64,000 nucleotides of DNA, taken from the NCBI GenBank assembly GCA_966211765.1, contig CBIHOV010000004.1:1-64000 (forward strand), written 5' to 3'. Position 1 is the stretch's first letter. Each line of letters opens with the position of its first letter. Shown here in pieces: positions 1 to 7,715 of this stretch. A program made the translations under genes and the position numbers. The stretch comes from Paraflavitalea sp966211765 (GTDB lineage Bacteria > Bacteroidota > Bacteroidia > Chitinophagales > Chitinophagaceae). Under the pieces are notes generated by a model. That model was given only the letters and a program-made list of their open reading frames with translations. It was not told where the DNA came from and made no database searches.

Positions 1-153
1 AGATCTTACGAACTCCGATTCTCTATGTTTACACAGTTTTTGTTACAGTGTCGAATGTATTCCTCAACCTACCAATCTGTGAATTATTTTTCAGGAGAAG
101 TTTCCGGCAACATAGTACAGAATCGTTCTCTCTTCGCTTTGGAAGGCTTCAAT

Positions 154-1260
154 TCAGTTCTCTTTGTTCAACAAATAACTCGTACTACGCCCTCCTGCTG
201 CTTCTTTCAATAATATTCCTTTTTCAACCAGGTCCTGTATATCTCTAATGGCTGTATCCTGAGAGCATTTGGCAGTTTTCGCCCATTTTGATGAGGTGAG
301 TTTTCCATCAAAGCCATCAAGCAGTCTATTCAACATTTTCTTTTGCCTGTCATTGAGGGAATTTGTTTGGGGATTCTCCCAAAACCTGGCTTTTTGAATG
401 ACTTTGGTCAGCGTTTCTTCAGTCGTGCTCAATGCACGGCCAAAACACCCCAGGAACCATGCAAGCCATCCCGTAATATCCAAAGTACCTTTCTGTGTTT
501 TTTCCAGCATTTCATAATAGTCGTTACGCTCTAATTTGATCTGTGCCGACATGCTGTAAAAACGCTGTGTGCTTTCATCGGCACGCGCTAATTGCATGTC
601 TGTAATCGCCCTGGCTATTCGTCCATTTCCGTCGTCGAATGGATGAATGGTTACAAACCATAAATGAGCAATAGCAGCTTTCATAACGGGGTCCATATCA
701 TTCCGACCATTAAACCATTGAATAAACGCCTCCATTTCATCGTTCAAGACCTCAGCATCCGGAGCCTGGAAATGGACCTTTTCACGTCCCATCGGCCCCG
801 ACACAACTTGCATGGGATCATCCTTTTTATTGTTACGCCATGCACCGACAACAATCCTATGCATGCCGCTTCTTCCGGTAGGGAACAAAGCTGCATGCCA
901 ATCGAACAACCTTTCACCAGTCAAGGGCAGGTCGTAATGTTGTGTAGCATCCAACATCATTTCAACAACACCCTCAACGTTTCGATCGGAGTAGATCAAT
1001 CCAGCGATGTCCATGCCCAAACGACGAGCGATAGAAGAACGTACTTGTTCCCTGTCTAAGATCTCGCCTTCGATCTCACTCGATTTCAAAACATCCAAAG
1101 TGATGGTTTGCAGTGTAGCTTCTGCCCGCAGGTCAAATCCCATGCTTTCCATACGCCCTAGCAGCCTGCCTTGGCGATAACGTACATCAGTTAAAAGCTG
1201 GGAAACCCCCTCCCTATTCCACTCAAAATGAGGCCATTGTGGTAATTTATAAATATACAT
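154..1260 (-). CDS. Fic family protein with DUF4172 N-terminal domain and C-terminal winged helix
   Basis: Fic enzymes usually transfer AMP from ATP to hydroxyl groups of target proteins. The canonical core motif HPFDDGNGRIAR lies at residues 206-217, with a target-docking flap around 133-142. An inhibitory-helix motif of the S/TxxxEG type is visible at residues 60-65 (SSEIEG). This makes it a self-inhibited (class II) Fic, with the inhibitory helix in the same chain. The N-terminus (YIYKLPQWPHF) matches the usual DUF4172 opening, which supports the start chosen. Residues about 310-368 look like a winged helix-turn-helix, suggesting DNA binding. All catalytic residues are present and the length of 368 is normal for the family. 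It stands alone, with a possible operator just upstream. The target protein is unknown. Confidence 0.95.
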   Translation of the reverse strand: MYIYKLPQWPHFEWNREGVSQLLTDVRYRQGRLLGRMESMGFDLRAEATLQTITLDVLKSSEIEGEILDREQVRSSIARRLGMDIAGLIYSDRNVEGVVEMMLDATQHYDLPLTGERLFDWHAALFPTGRSGMHRIVVGAWRNNKKDDPMQVVSGPMGREKVHFQAPDAEVLNDEMEAFIQWFNGRNDMDPVMKAAIAHLWFVTIHPFDDGNGRIARAITDMQLARADESTQRFYSMSAQIKLERNDYYEMLEKTQKGTLDITGWLAWFLGCFGRALSTTEETLTKVIQKARFWENPQTNSLNDRQKKMLNRLLDGFDGKLTSSKWAKTAKCSQDTAIRDIQDLVEKGILLKEAAGGRSTSYLLNKEN

Positions 1261-1286
1261 AGCTATATTCCCCGCACATTATGCGT

Positions 1287-1325
1287 CGAATATACGAACT
1301 ATTCGGTTCAATATCCAACTATTCG
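1287..1325. promoter_or_regulatory. candidate operator: repeated CGAATA/TATTCG half-sites upstream of the Fic gene
   Basis: CGAATA at 1287-1292 is the inverted complement of TATTCG at 1300-1305. A second TATTCG sits at 1320-1325, inside a 9-base direct repeat (AACTATTCG at 1297 and 1317, exactly 20 bases apart, about two helical turns). The cluster begins 27 bases upstream of the Fic start codon. Given the winged-helix tail of that protein, autoregulation is a reasonable inference, but it is not shown. Confidence 0.4.
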
Positions 1326-1477
1326 TCGCAGACCTTGCGGAGAATACAGGACTTAATTCAGGCAACCCAGCGAGCTACTAATAACCTTCAATTTATTCTT
1401 TTGACAAATGCTGATCCATTTCCCTGCTCCCACAATCTGTAAGATTTCATTTCCGTTTATTTACTAATACCCAACTA

Positions 1478-1702
1478 ATGGACCGAATCCTAAACTTATT
1501 GCTTTGTCCTTTATCCTGTGCAGGAATAATAACTTCTTTTGTGTATACCGTGCAAGGATCACAGCCTTGCAGCAGTGATGGATGTCTTATACGTGTTCTT
1601 CTCTTGGTGGCAGTCATTATTTTCTCCATCTCAGCACCTGTTTTTTATGTTACGCTAAAGCGTGAGATTGCCTGGCGTCAGAAGAATAAAAAAGTGCAAT
1701 GA
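1478..1702 (+). CDS. possible small membrane protein, unrecognised
   Basis: This 74-residue reading frame has two hydrophobic stretches (about residues 4-25 and 38-60) separated by a short segment with two cysteines. A positively charged tail (WRQKNKKVQ) follows, a layout that fits a small two-helix inner-membrane protein with its ends in the cytoplasm. No family is recognised. No promoter or ribosome binding site is apparent, and an opposite-strand 60-codon frame covers part of it. It is the only plus-strand candidate in this neighbourhood. It may be chance coding. Confidence 0.3.
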   Translation: MDRILNLLLCPLSCAGIITSFVYTVQGSQPCSSDGCLIRVLLLVAVIIFSISAPVFYVTLKREIAWRQKNKKVQ

Positions 1703-1756
1703 CGATTAATTCATTAGTGACTTCGTGCTAACTGGTTGCCTTGCATTATCGCCTCC

Positions 1757-2161
1757 CTATTTCTGGATCTTCATGAATTCCAATTTCTCTTCTAGGCTTT
1801 CTATTAATCTATCCGTCATAAAATCGAGCATTGGACTCAGATCATCATCCGAAAGTTCAAAACACTTAAGGTACTCGTCCTTATTAACTTCTTTAATGAA
1901 GATAGGAGGATACCCATTTTTTAGCAATATAAGATTGGCAAAGATCCGGCCAATCCGGCCATTACCATCACTAAAAGGGTGTATAACGTTTAAAAATTGC
2001 TGGTGGAACCAGGTAGCAGCAGTAAGAGGATGTTTTTGAGTATTATTGACATCTATATCTCCTAACAAATTATTTGTGGCATGAATTAGTTCTTCCATTG
2101 CCTCAGCTACCTGATCAGGAGGAATGTAAGTATGTATCTTTCCTGTAGACCGTACGGTCAT
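1757..2161 (-). CDS. short Fic domain protein lacking the usual N-terminal part
   Basis: At only 134 residues this is far shorter than typical Fic proteins, yet the catalytic motif HPFSDGNGRIGR (residues 61-72) is intact. The protein begins at about the point where the target-docking flap of full-length Fic proteins lies (residues 2-16, with IPP), so the upstream helices are absent. An in-frame stop lies a short distance upstream of the ATG, so the frame cannot simply be extended. No inhibitory S/TxxxEG/N motif is present in the chain. The gene starts four bases after the stop of the 81-codon gene at 2166-2411, so the two are very likely co-expressed. It is either a minimal Fic enzyme that needs the partner, or the remnant of a longer gene split by mutation. 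Confidence 0.8.
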   Translation of the reverse strand: MTVRSTGKIHTYIPPDQVAEAMEELIHATNNLLGDIDVNNTQKHPLTAATWFHQQFLNVIHPFSDGNGRIGRIFANLILLKNGYPPIFIKEVNKDEYLKCFELSDDDLSPMLDFMTDRLIESLEEKLEFMKIQK

Positions 2162-2165
2162 GTTT

Positions 2166-2411
2166 TCAAATGACTTGTTTCCAGTCTATTTCGTAGTCAA
2201 ATCCTTTTGTCTTTAATTTCAGAAGCCAACTTTTATATAGGTTATTGCCAATAACAATTTTTCCATCTTGCATGGAAAGCGTTTCTCCTACTATGAATTT
2301 TTGGAGATCAGGCTTGAACTGCCTGGGCAAATCATCTAAGAAAATTATCCCTTTGTTGGGCAATTCCTGTAATGATCCTAAACTTTGTGATATGAGGGAT
2401 AACTCATGCAT
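2166..2411 (-). CDS. unrecognised 81-residue partner upstream of the short Fic gene
   Basis: I do not recognise a family. The protein is soluble and mixed in charge, with a predicted helical start, a central segment with LPRQFKPDLQKFIVGET, and an aromatic C-terminus ending FDYEIDWKQVI. It lies immediately upstream of the short Fic gene with four bases between them, the arrangement seen for class I Fic toxin/antitoxin pairs such as VbhA-VbhT. However, I find no S/TxxxEG/N inhibitory motif here, so antitoxin function is only an inference from position. The alternative is that this is the displaced N-terminal part of a once longer Fic protein; its frame differs from that of the Fic gene. Confidence 0.6.
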   Translation of the reverse strand: MHELSLISQSLGSLQELPNKGIIFLDDLPRQFKPDLQKFIVGETLSMQDGKIVIGNNLYKSWLLKLKTKGFDYEIDWKQVI

Positions 2412-2520
2412 GATAAGTATTTCCTGAAGTGATTGAAAAGTAGATATTAATCTTACAATGCTTTAGACTGCCCCGAAAGTTCCTGCATTAGCTGATCCCG
2501 CTTCTCACAAAAACTTCAAC

Positions 2521-3495
2521 TCATAATTTTCCAGCCCCATTACACACAGCACATGCATTATAGGAAGTTTTAATTGTCGTACCGGCGCAATCATTACAAT
2601 CTACATAATTGCTGCGTATGACGAGTTTGCCGGTCCCTCCACACCTGGAACAGGATTGTTGATGTTTTATTTTTCCCAACCCACTACAGGCAAGACAAAC
2701 TTCTTTCTTTACCAAATTCTTATTGTTGCCATCCAGGTTTGCCTGACTTTTTCCTTTGCATTTGAAACAGGTAATATAACTGGCAGTTTTACCTTTCCCG
2801 GCACAAATTCCGCAGGTAGATTTCCCCGATCCATTGCACCCACTACAATCATCGAAACGGTCCCTCCATGCAAAAGATGCAATTCTTCCGGCCCCTGCAC
2901 ATTGTTTGCATACACGGCTTCCTTTCCCTTCGCATGCAGTACAGCTTGTTTGCATCTGAGTTAATCCCCTTCCGTTGCATTCAGAACACAACTTAATTTC
3001 CGGATCAAGTAGGCTTTTCACCGCAGGATCATCTGCATTAAACATGCTTGTGGAAGCCGCATACATCAGTGATGTAGATACATCACTAACAGTGACCTTG
3101 ATCTTTATTTTGTCACCTAAAGTTGTAATCTCTGCAATTACCCATCCATCGACCTTAATAAAGGAGGTTGATGATTTAGCAATGGATTCATCTATCAGCC
3201 CCTCCGTCTGCAAGCTATTATCTGATAATAGCAACTTGATATGCTTTCGATCCATTACCTGTAAATTTTCGGCATTGATCAAATTAATCTCCAGCTCCTT
3301 CCGGACATAATCAGTCAAGGCATCTATCTTCCCTTCGTTGTTCACAAAATCGGTTAGCGCTAGTCGCACCTTATTCTTTTTTGTAACCTTTTGTGCAATG
3401 TCGCTTGCAATATCAGTAATGCATTGATCTAATTTCTGTGAATAGCCCGCTTTGTAAAAGAATACCAAGAGTAAGAACACCACAATGACTTTCAT
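2521..3495 (-). CDS. secreted FlgO/CsgG-like domain fused to ten DnaJ-type CxxC zinc-binding motifs
   Basis: A signal peptide covers residues 1-20. Residues about 25-155 resemble the FlgO/CsgG-like fold of envelope proteins: a conserved LTDFVNNEG strand, then LQVMDRKHIKLLL, then VDGWVIAEIT. The rest (170-318) has ten CxxC pairs, at 170, 185, 196, 217, 228, 243, 267, 282, 300 and 315. Most are followed by GxG or a similar glycine pattern, as in the zinc-finger domain of DnaJ, which has four pairs. Ten pairs could hold up to five zinc ions. A DnaJ-like cysteine domain on an exported protein with no J domain is unusual. The gene lies three bases after the membrane protein at 3499-4242 and probably acts with it. 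A role in envelope protein assembly is only an inference. Confidence 0.85.
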   Translation of the reverse strand: MKVIVVFLLLVFFYKAGYSQKLDQCITDIASDIAQKVTKKNKVRLALTDFVNNEGKIDALTDYVRKELEINLINAENLQVMDRKHIKLLLSDNSLQTEGLIDESIAKSSTSFIKVDGWVIAEITTLGDKIKIKVTVSDVSTSLMYAASTSMFNADDPAVKSLLDPEIKLCSECNGRGLTQMQTSCTACEGKGSRVCKQCAGAGRIASFAWRDRFDDCSGCNGSGKSTCGICAGKGKTASYITCFKCKGKSQANLDGNNKNLVKKEVCLACSGLGKIKHQQSCSRCGGTGKLVIRSNYVDCNDCAGTTIKTSYNACAVCNGAGKL

Positions 3496-3498
3496 ATA

Positions 3499-4242
3499 TT
3501 AAAAGTTGAGATGATTAGCTGAATAATCAGCCATTAGTTTTTCGATTGCGCCTTTCTCAGCATGGTCAATATCGCCATGCCCATTAAATACAATTAGTTC
3601 AAATCCATTAATCTGAGACCTGGAAGTACTTGAGATCACCCGAACATCCAATTTAGCTCTACACACAAACTTCGAATTTTCGCCTGTACCTGGTCCAGTT
3701 GTACCGGAATACCTGCCAAGTACAATGTATTTCACACGAGCGGGCAATTCCAATTTGTCAATCAGCTTCGAATTGGCATTCTCCAAATCCCGCAAATACG
3801 GAGATTGAAATAATTTGGCCGTGAATAGTGAATTCGTAACGCTGTACCCTTTGCTTCGATATAGGTTTGCAATACCTGAAGAAACAGCATTAACCTGATC
3901 ATTGTTAGCATCCAGTATCAATATTGCTATATCAGTTTTTTCGGCAGCCTTGTTAATATATTCATCAGACAAGATCACTTCTTCCTTTGGGAGCTTATTT
4001 TCATGTGGACTACTGTTTACAGATGCGGGAACATATGTGACGGCCGGATCAACTTTATGTGGTTGTTTAGTTCTTGCCCCTGTGTTATCGACCTCCTCGC
4101 CTTTGACCTGATTTATATTGGTCACAATTATTGTATCACCCTCGGGATCGGTCTTTTTATATTGCAAGTACATAATATAAATACCTATACCAGTTAATAT
4201 AATTCCAACCACCCATTGAAAAGTTTTACTCTTTATAATCAT
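3499..4242 (-). CDS. membrane-anchored periplasmic protein, partner of the FlgO-zinc-finger protein
   Basis: I chose the internal methionine that gives the start MIIKSKTFQW, because the 17 residues before it add nothing typical of a leader; a longer start at 4293 is possible. One transmembrane helix lies at about residues 8-25. It is followed by a polar, proline-rich linker to about residue 85, and a folded domain of about 150 residues beginning TDIAILILDAN. This domain has alternating strands and helices and a KYIVLGRYSG strand that recalls the FlgO/FlgT/TolB-N type of periplasmic domain; that likeness is weak. No lipobox is present. The stop lies three bases before the start of the gene at 2521-3495, so they form a two-gene operon. 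Confidence 0.75.
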   Translation of the reverse strand: MIIKSKTFQWVVGIILTGIGIYIMYLQYKKTDPEGDTIIVTNINQVKGEEVDNTGARTKQPHKVDPAVTYVPASVNSSPHENKLPKEEVILSDEYINKAAEKTDIAILILDANNDQVNAVSSGIANLYRSKGYSVTNSLFTAKLFQSPYLRDLENANSKLIDKLELPARVKYIVLGRYSGTTGPGTGENSKFVCRAKLDVRVISSTSRSQINGFELIVFNGHGDIDHAEKGAIEKLMADYSANHLNF

Positions 4243-4565
4243 GATCCATTGATTTAGATATAGCAGAAAATAATGCCGTGTTGGAACATCCAATTATGCC
4301 TGAGATTGACCATCAAGCCGTTGGTGAGTCAATACTTATGCAGGTCGTTTAATCGGATAATTCGTAGATCAACAACGCCGTCAAAAAAGGAGGAGGATAA
4401 CGGCGATCAATTATTATAACTTATTGAATATCAGTAGAAGTTATTTTCAGGTTTATTACCGCAATAATACATATAACTTTTAAGACTAATAGTAGTAAGA
4501 CTAAAAAAAATAAGCATCCACATTCTGGTGGTCTGGTTAAACACAGCGCCATAAGCCAAGCTTTT

Positions 4566-5255
4566 TCACAAAATTTTCGAATAATAAGAATCCACCGCAT
4601 TCTGCCCGGTATAATTGGGGCCAGCTTTGTCATCGGCGCCTTTATAAGTAAGGTTGACAGAGAAATCCCGAGGACCCTTACAAGTGATGATCTTCCGACG
4701 GCCATTGTATTCCACCTGATTTTCCTTAAATAGCTTTTTCAAGAATTGATCCTTCTGATCGCCTTCTATTTTAATACTCTTCAGATCGAGGTTGGCCATC
4801 AATATCCCCTGAGGAGCAATGGCCTTTAAGGCTTCTGTTATTACCTTTAACTTATCCCCTATATAGTGAAGCCCGTGGACGCAAGTGACAAGATCATACT
4901 GGTCATCAGCCTTCCAATCAACCAGAGACATGGCGTCCAATTGCAGACAAGTGACCAATGAATGAACAGGCTGAAACTGATCGGCCAGATCTATTCCCCG
5001 CAGCTTCACCTGATCCTGTAGTTGTTTTTCTGCCAGTTCATTGGCATACTGTAGTAAGGCATTTCCCTCACCACAACACAGATCCAGCCATTTTACCTGA
5101 CGCTGCTCCTTCAAACAATCATTCAACCAGGTCTCAGGCTTAAACTTCAAATCCTTTTCATAACTATTGACCCCACTGGCTTTTCGCTTACGGTTCATCC
5201 TGTTGTTGGCCACCACATCCGACCAGACCAATTCGTTCTCGGTCAATAATTTCAT
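4566..5255 (-). CDS. class I SAM-dependent methyltransferase
   Basis: The SAM-binding glycine loop is seen in WLDLCCGEGNALL (about residues 55-67), followed by an acidic residue at the end of the second strand (RGIDLAD) and the motif IV region YDLVTCVHGLHYIG. The 229-residue length fits a free-standing Rossmann-fold methyltransferase. The substrate cannot be read from the sequence. It seems to be a single-gene unit, with about 270 bases without a gene downstream and the terminator of the SYLF gene upstream. Confidence 0.88.
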   Translation of the reverse strand: MKLLTENELVWSDVVANNRMNRKRKASGVNSYEKDLKFKPETWLNDCLKEQRQVKWLDLCCGEGNALLQYANELAEKQLQDQVKLRGIDLADQFQPVHSLVTCLQLDAMSLVDWKADDQYDLVTCVHGLHYIGDKLKVITEALKAIAPQGILMANLDLKSIKIEGDQKDQFLKKLFKENQVEYNGRRKIITCKGPRDFSVNLTYKGADDKAGPNYTGQNAVDSYYSKIL

Positions 5256-5356
5256 TGTTACAAGATAGAAAAAATACAGGTTGATGACTAACCCAGGGTT
5301 TCCTATTTTACCTGGTACAACTTATTTTTTAGTATCTAAAGAGTTCTAAGCATAAT

Positions 5357-5386
5357 AAAAGGGACCGCTTGTAAGCGGCCCCTTTT
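5357..5386 (-). terminator. rho-independent terminator of the SYLF gene
   Basis: A 14-base stem (5357-5370 with 5373-5386, one mismatch) closes a two-base loop, with A/T runs at the base of the stem. It lies 48 bases past the stop of the minus-strand SYLF gene and before the methyltransferase gene. Confidence 0.75.
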
Positions 5387-5433
5387 GAATAAGTTTACTG
5401 GAAACTTTTCATGGATCATTACCTCACATTCCT

Positions 5434-5976
5434 TTACTTAGAGAAAGGAGTATATGTAAATTTCTGACCGCCCAGTGAAGCTTCCAACATCAGACCGTCT
5501 TTGCCTTGTGTAAACACCATAACCCCATCCCTGTATTTTACATCAGTAGAGGCCCCCTCCTTAACAGCAATCGCCGAGAATTGTCCGGAAAACTCCAGGT
5601 TGTTATTCTTAAAGCGGTCCAGGGCTTCTTTGTTCTCAAAGAAGATCACTTCCCTGTAAGCCTGTCCACCGAACTGAAAACCTGCGCTCACCTGTAGCAT
5701 TTTTGCAGTACCTGTATTTTTTCCGCGCTCATAAACTGCCCCTGTGCCAGCTGCACCACCTACACCAATGGCGCCTTTCCCTACATTGGGGAATATCACG
5801 TACCCGTAACTACGTTCAAAAAGGTTTTTCATCAATCCATCTGCCTTTATAAATGCAGCTTTGGCCGTTTTGCTGTCGGAAACAATACGCTGTGCTTTAG
5901 TCTGGCCCATAAGTAGGGTGGGCAATAGCAATGCTGCCCATGCGAATAGGGCAAGCTTCAATATGTTCTTTTTCAT
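5434..5976 (-). CDS. exported SYLF (YSC84-type) lipid-binding domain protein
   Basis: Residues 1-24 are a signal peptide ending near LLMGQ. The mature part matches the SYLF/YSC84 domain: RSYGYVIFPNVGKGAIGVGG near residue 55, a glycine-rich GAAGTGAVY segment, and FQFGGQAYREVIFF near 100. SYLF domains bind phosphoinositides in eukaryotes; bacterial members are mostly uncharacterised exported proteins. The 180-residue length is normal for bacterial members. The gene is monocistronic, with a clear terminator, and its promoter lies in the 289-base region shared with the divergent reductase gene. Confidence 0.9.
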   Translation of the reverse strand: MKKNILKLALFAWAALLLPTLLMGQTKAQRIVSDSKTAKAAFIKADGLMKNLFERSYGYVIFPNVGKGAIGVGGAAGTGAVYERGKNTGTAKMLQVSAGFQFGGQAYREVIFFENKEALDRFKNNNLEFSGQFSAIAVKEGASTDVKYRDGVMVFTQGKDGLMLEASLGGQKFTYTPFSK

Positions 5977-6265
5977 AACTGTGTTTTTGACTAATCTGAT
6001 GCAAGCAGTATGCCAGCGCCCTAACTATCAACAAGTTTCAAGAGAAGGCCTTTTTGTGGTACCCATTGGGGACATTTGTATTCATCCCTGATCAAGCCCC
6101 TATCCATTGGCCATTCTCCTCCAGTAATTACCAATATTCTCTTTCAGAACCGGTGCAGGCACCAGAAGGTTGGACAAAAAATTGCAGGGGGCGTATGTAA
6201 GTATTGAATTTCCTCTATAGTAATTTTAAGGTAACTTTCGATACGCAGATCTAAAACCATAACCC

Positions 6266-6838
6266 ATGAGAAAGATCATATTAAACCTGGCCACCACACT
6301 CGACGGTTATATTGAAGGCCCCAATGGGGAACTTGATTGGCTGGTAAGGGATGCAACAACTGATTTTGGTGACATCCTAACGGAAATATTGAGTGACAAG
6401 GACATCATTTTTTATGGTCGTATCAGTTATGAAAAATGGGGCCATACGCAAGCGGACAAAAATGCCAGCCCAAAACTTGTAGCCGCTTACGATTTGCTGA
6501 ACAGCAAACCGAAATACGTTTTCTCCAAAACAATGACAGACGACGGTACGGGGGCGACCTTCATTAACTCGAATATTAAGGAACGGGTATTAAGCATTCA
6601 ACAAGAGGCCGGCAAAAACATCTGGCTCTACGGAGGATCAAAGCTCATCACTACTTTCCTAAACCTGGATCTAATAGATGAATACCGGCTGGCTGTTCAC
6701 CCAGTGATATTAGGAAAGGGTAAGCCGCTTTTTAATAATATTGAAGACAGGCATAAGCTACAATTGGTTGACGTAAAAGGCTATCCATCAGGCGTGATAC
6801 TGATGAGGTATAAAGCAAACAAGGCTGTCAATTCATAG
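6266..6838 (+). CDS. dihydrofolate reductase family protein (RibD C-terminal-like)
   Basis: The protein opens with MRKIILNLATTLDGYIEG, the hallmark start of the RibD C-terminal/DHFR-like family (YyaP/YwjB type). It continues with the FYGRISYEKW region, and IWLYGGSKLITTFL near residue 115, which forms the NADPH-binding part of this fold. The length of 190 residues is normal. These proteins are assumed to be NADPH-dependent reductases, but few have known substrates and most do not replace true dihydrofolate reductase. It is the only plus-strand gene in this part and is convergent with the DUF2306 gene, only 11 bases away. Confidence 0.92.
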   Translation: MRKIILNLATTLDGYIEGPNGELDWLVRDATTDFGDILTEILSDKDIIFYGRISYEKWGHTQADKNASPKLVAAYDLLNSKPKYVFSKTMTDDGTGATFINSNIKERVLSIQQEAGKNIWLYGGSKLITTFLNLDLIDEYRLAVHPVILGKGKPLFNNIEDRHKLQLVDVKGYPSGVILMRYKANKAVNS

Positions 6839-6849
6839 GAAAAATAGCA

Positions 6850-7656
6850 TCATCCTATTCTTGGGAGCCACATGCCCATTACAGCACCGAATGAACCAAT
6901 GGCGATACAGATGGTAATAACAAAAAGCACAAGGGAGAAAGTCCATTTTTTAGATGGCGCACCTGAAGACCTGGCTTTAAAGTATAAAGCGGCTACAGCC
7001 TGTGGAAAGATGTAAACAAATATTCCCAGGAAGGTCAGGAAAGGACCGGTAAAAGTTTCAGGATCAAACCCGACTGGCCTCTTGTGAATGACGAGCCAAA
7101 GCATCAGGAATACGCGGAAAAACCATACGCCACTCATGGCCAATAAAAGATGCACTGCCCATTGGTTATGTAAATTAATTTTCCTTTGGATCGCATACCT
7201 GATGGTAAAGCAGGCGCTGACCAGGATGATCAATGCATTGATGGAAATAGTTACCTGGGCAAATAGCCCGCCCACTGCTCCCCTTACCCAGGTGAGGTAT
7301 AAACCTCCGATACCAATTGAGAAAGCAGAGAAAATGTAAATCCGCCCACTGATGCGGTGAAGCCGGGGTGCTTTTTTCCGGATGGCGGTTATTAATTGTA
7401 ATGGCCCCAGGATCGTTACCACCGCGGCGAATGCCACGTGTAAACCAAAGACCAGGTTGCCCATCCCATCGCCTTTTAGGTAAAAGTGGGGATTAGCAGT
7501 ATTCCATTTTTCAAAGTTCCCCTGCGCAGCTGATCTCCAATACAACATGATGATATAGTATGCAAAGACCAACTGGCCCAAATAGGTGACTACAAACCAA
7601 AAACGGGTCATATTCCTAAAGGAGCGTATCGCTAGTGTTTGGGAGTTTTGTTTCAT
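6850..7656 (-). CDS. DUF2306 family integral membrane protein
   Basis: About seven transmembrane helices are visible. The family signature is LHVAFAAVVTILGPLQL (near residue 75), RLHRISGRIYIF (near 97) and NLHNQWAVHLL (near 160). The conserved histidines in the helices (LHVA, RLHR, LHNQ) could bind haem or metal, as proposed for cytochrome b561-like membrane proteins, but this is inference. The gene lies 59 bases downstream of the Crp/Fnr regulator on the same strand and may be co-transcribed with it. Confidence 0.88.
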   Translation of the reverse strand: MKQNSQTLAIRSFRNMTRFWFVVTYLGQLVFAYYIIMLYWRSAAQGNFEKWNTANPHFYLKGDGMGNLVFGLHVAFAAVVTILGPLQLITAIRKKAPRLHRISGRIYIFSAFSIGIGGLYLTWVRGAVGGLFAQVTISINALIILVSACFTIRYAIQRKINLHNQWAVHLLLAMSGVWFFRVFLMLWLVIHKRPVGFDPETFTGPFLTFLGIFVYIFPQAVAALYFKARSSGAPSKKWTFSLVLFVITICIAIGSFGAVMGMWLPRIG

Positions 7657-7715
7657 GATACTGAAGTGATCCGTTAAAGATACCCTCAGCTATATGATCC
7701 TCCACTTAACAATTG

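Larger units (their letters stand above)
1261..1756. other. gene-poor interval between the two Fic loci
   Basis: This interval separates the start of the long Fic gene from the end of the short Fic gene. Apart from the half-site cluster at 1287-1325 and one weak 74-codon reading frame at 1478-1702, I see nothing in it: no RNA gene, no clear terminator, no mobile-element end. Confidence 0.6.

Noticed and set aside
1447..1629. 60-codon minus-strand frame opposite the small membrane protein candidate
   Set aside because: No hydrophobic or domain pattern; the plus-strand frame is the more protein-like of the two.
4376..4405. CGCCGT/ACGGCG inverted repeat in the gap downstream of the first methyltransferase
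   Set aside because: Only six pairs with an 18-base loop and no T run on the relevant strand.
4421..4705. 94-codon minus-strand frame overlapping the 3' end of the first methyltransferase
   Set aside because: Its first half is the methyltransferase gene in another frame and the rest is a low-complexity hydrophobic run; no family is recognised.
6835..6858. Six-base inverted repeat between the convergent reductase and DUF2306 genes
   Set aside because: The stem is too short with a 12-base loop; I cannot support it as a terminator.
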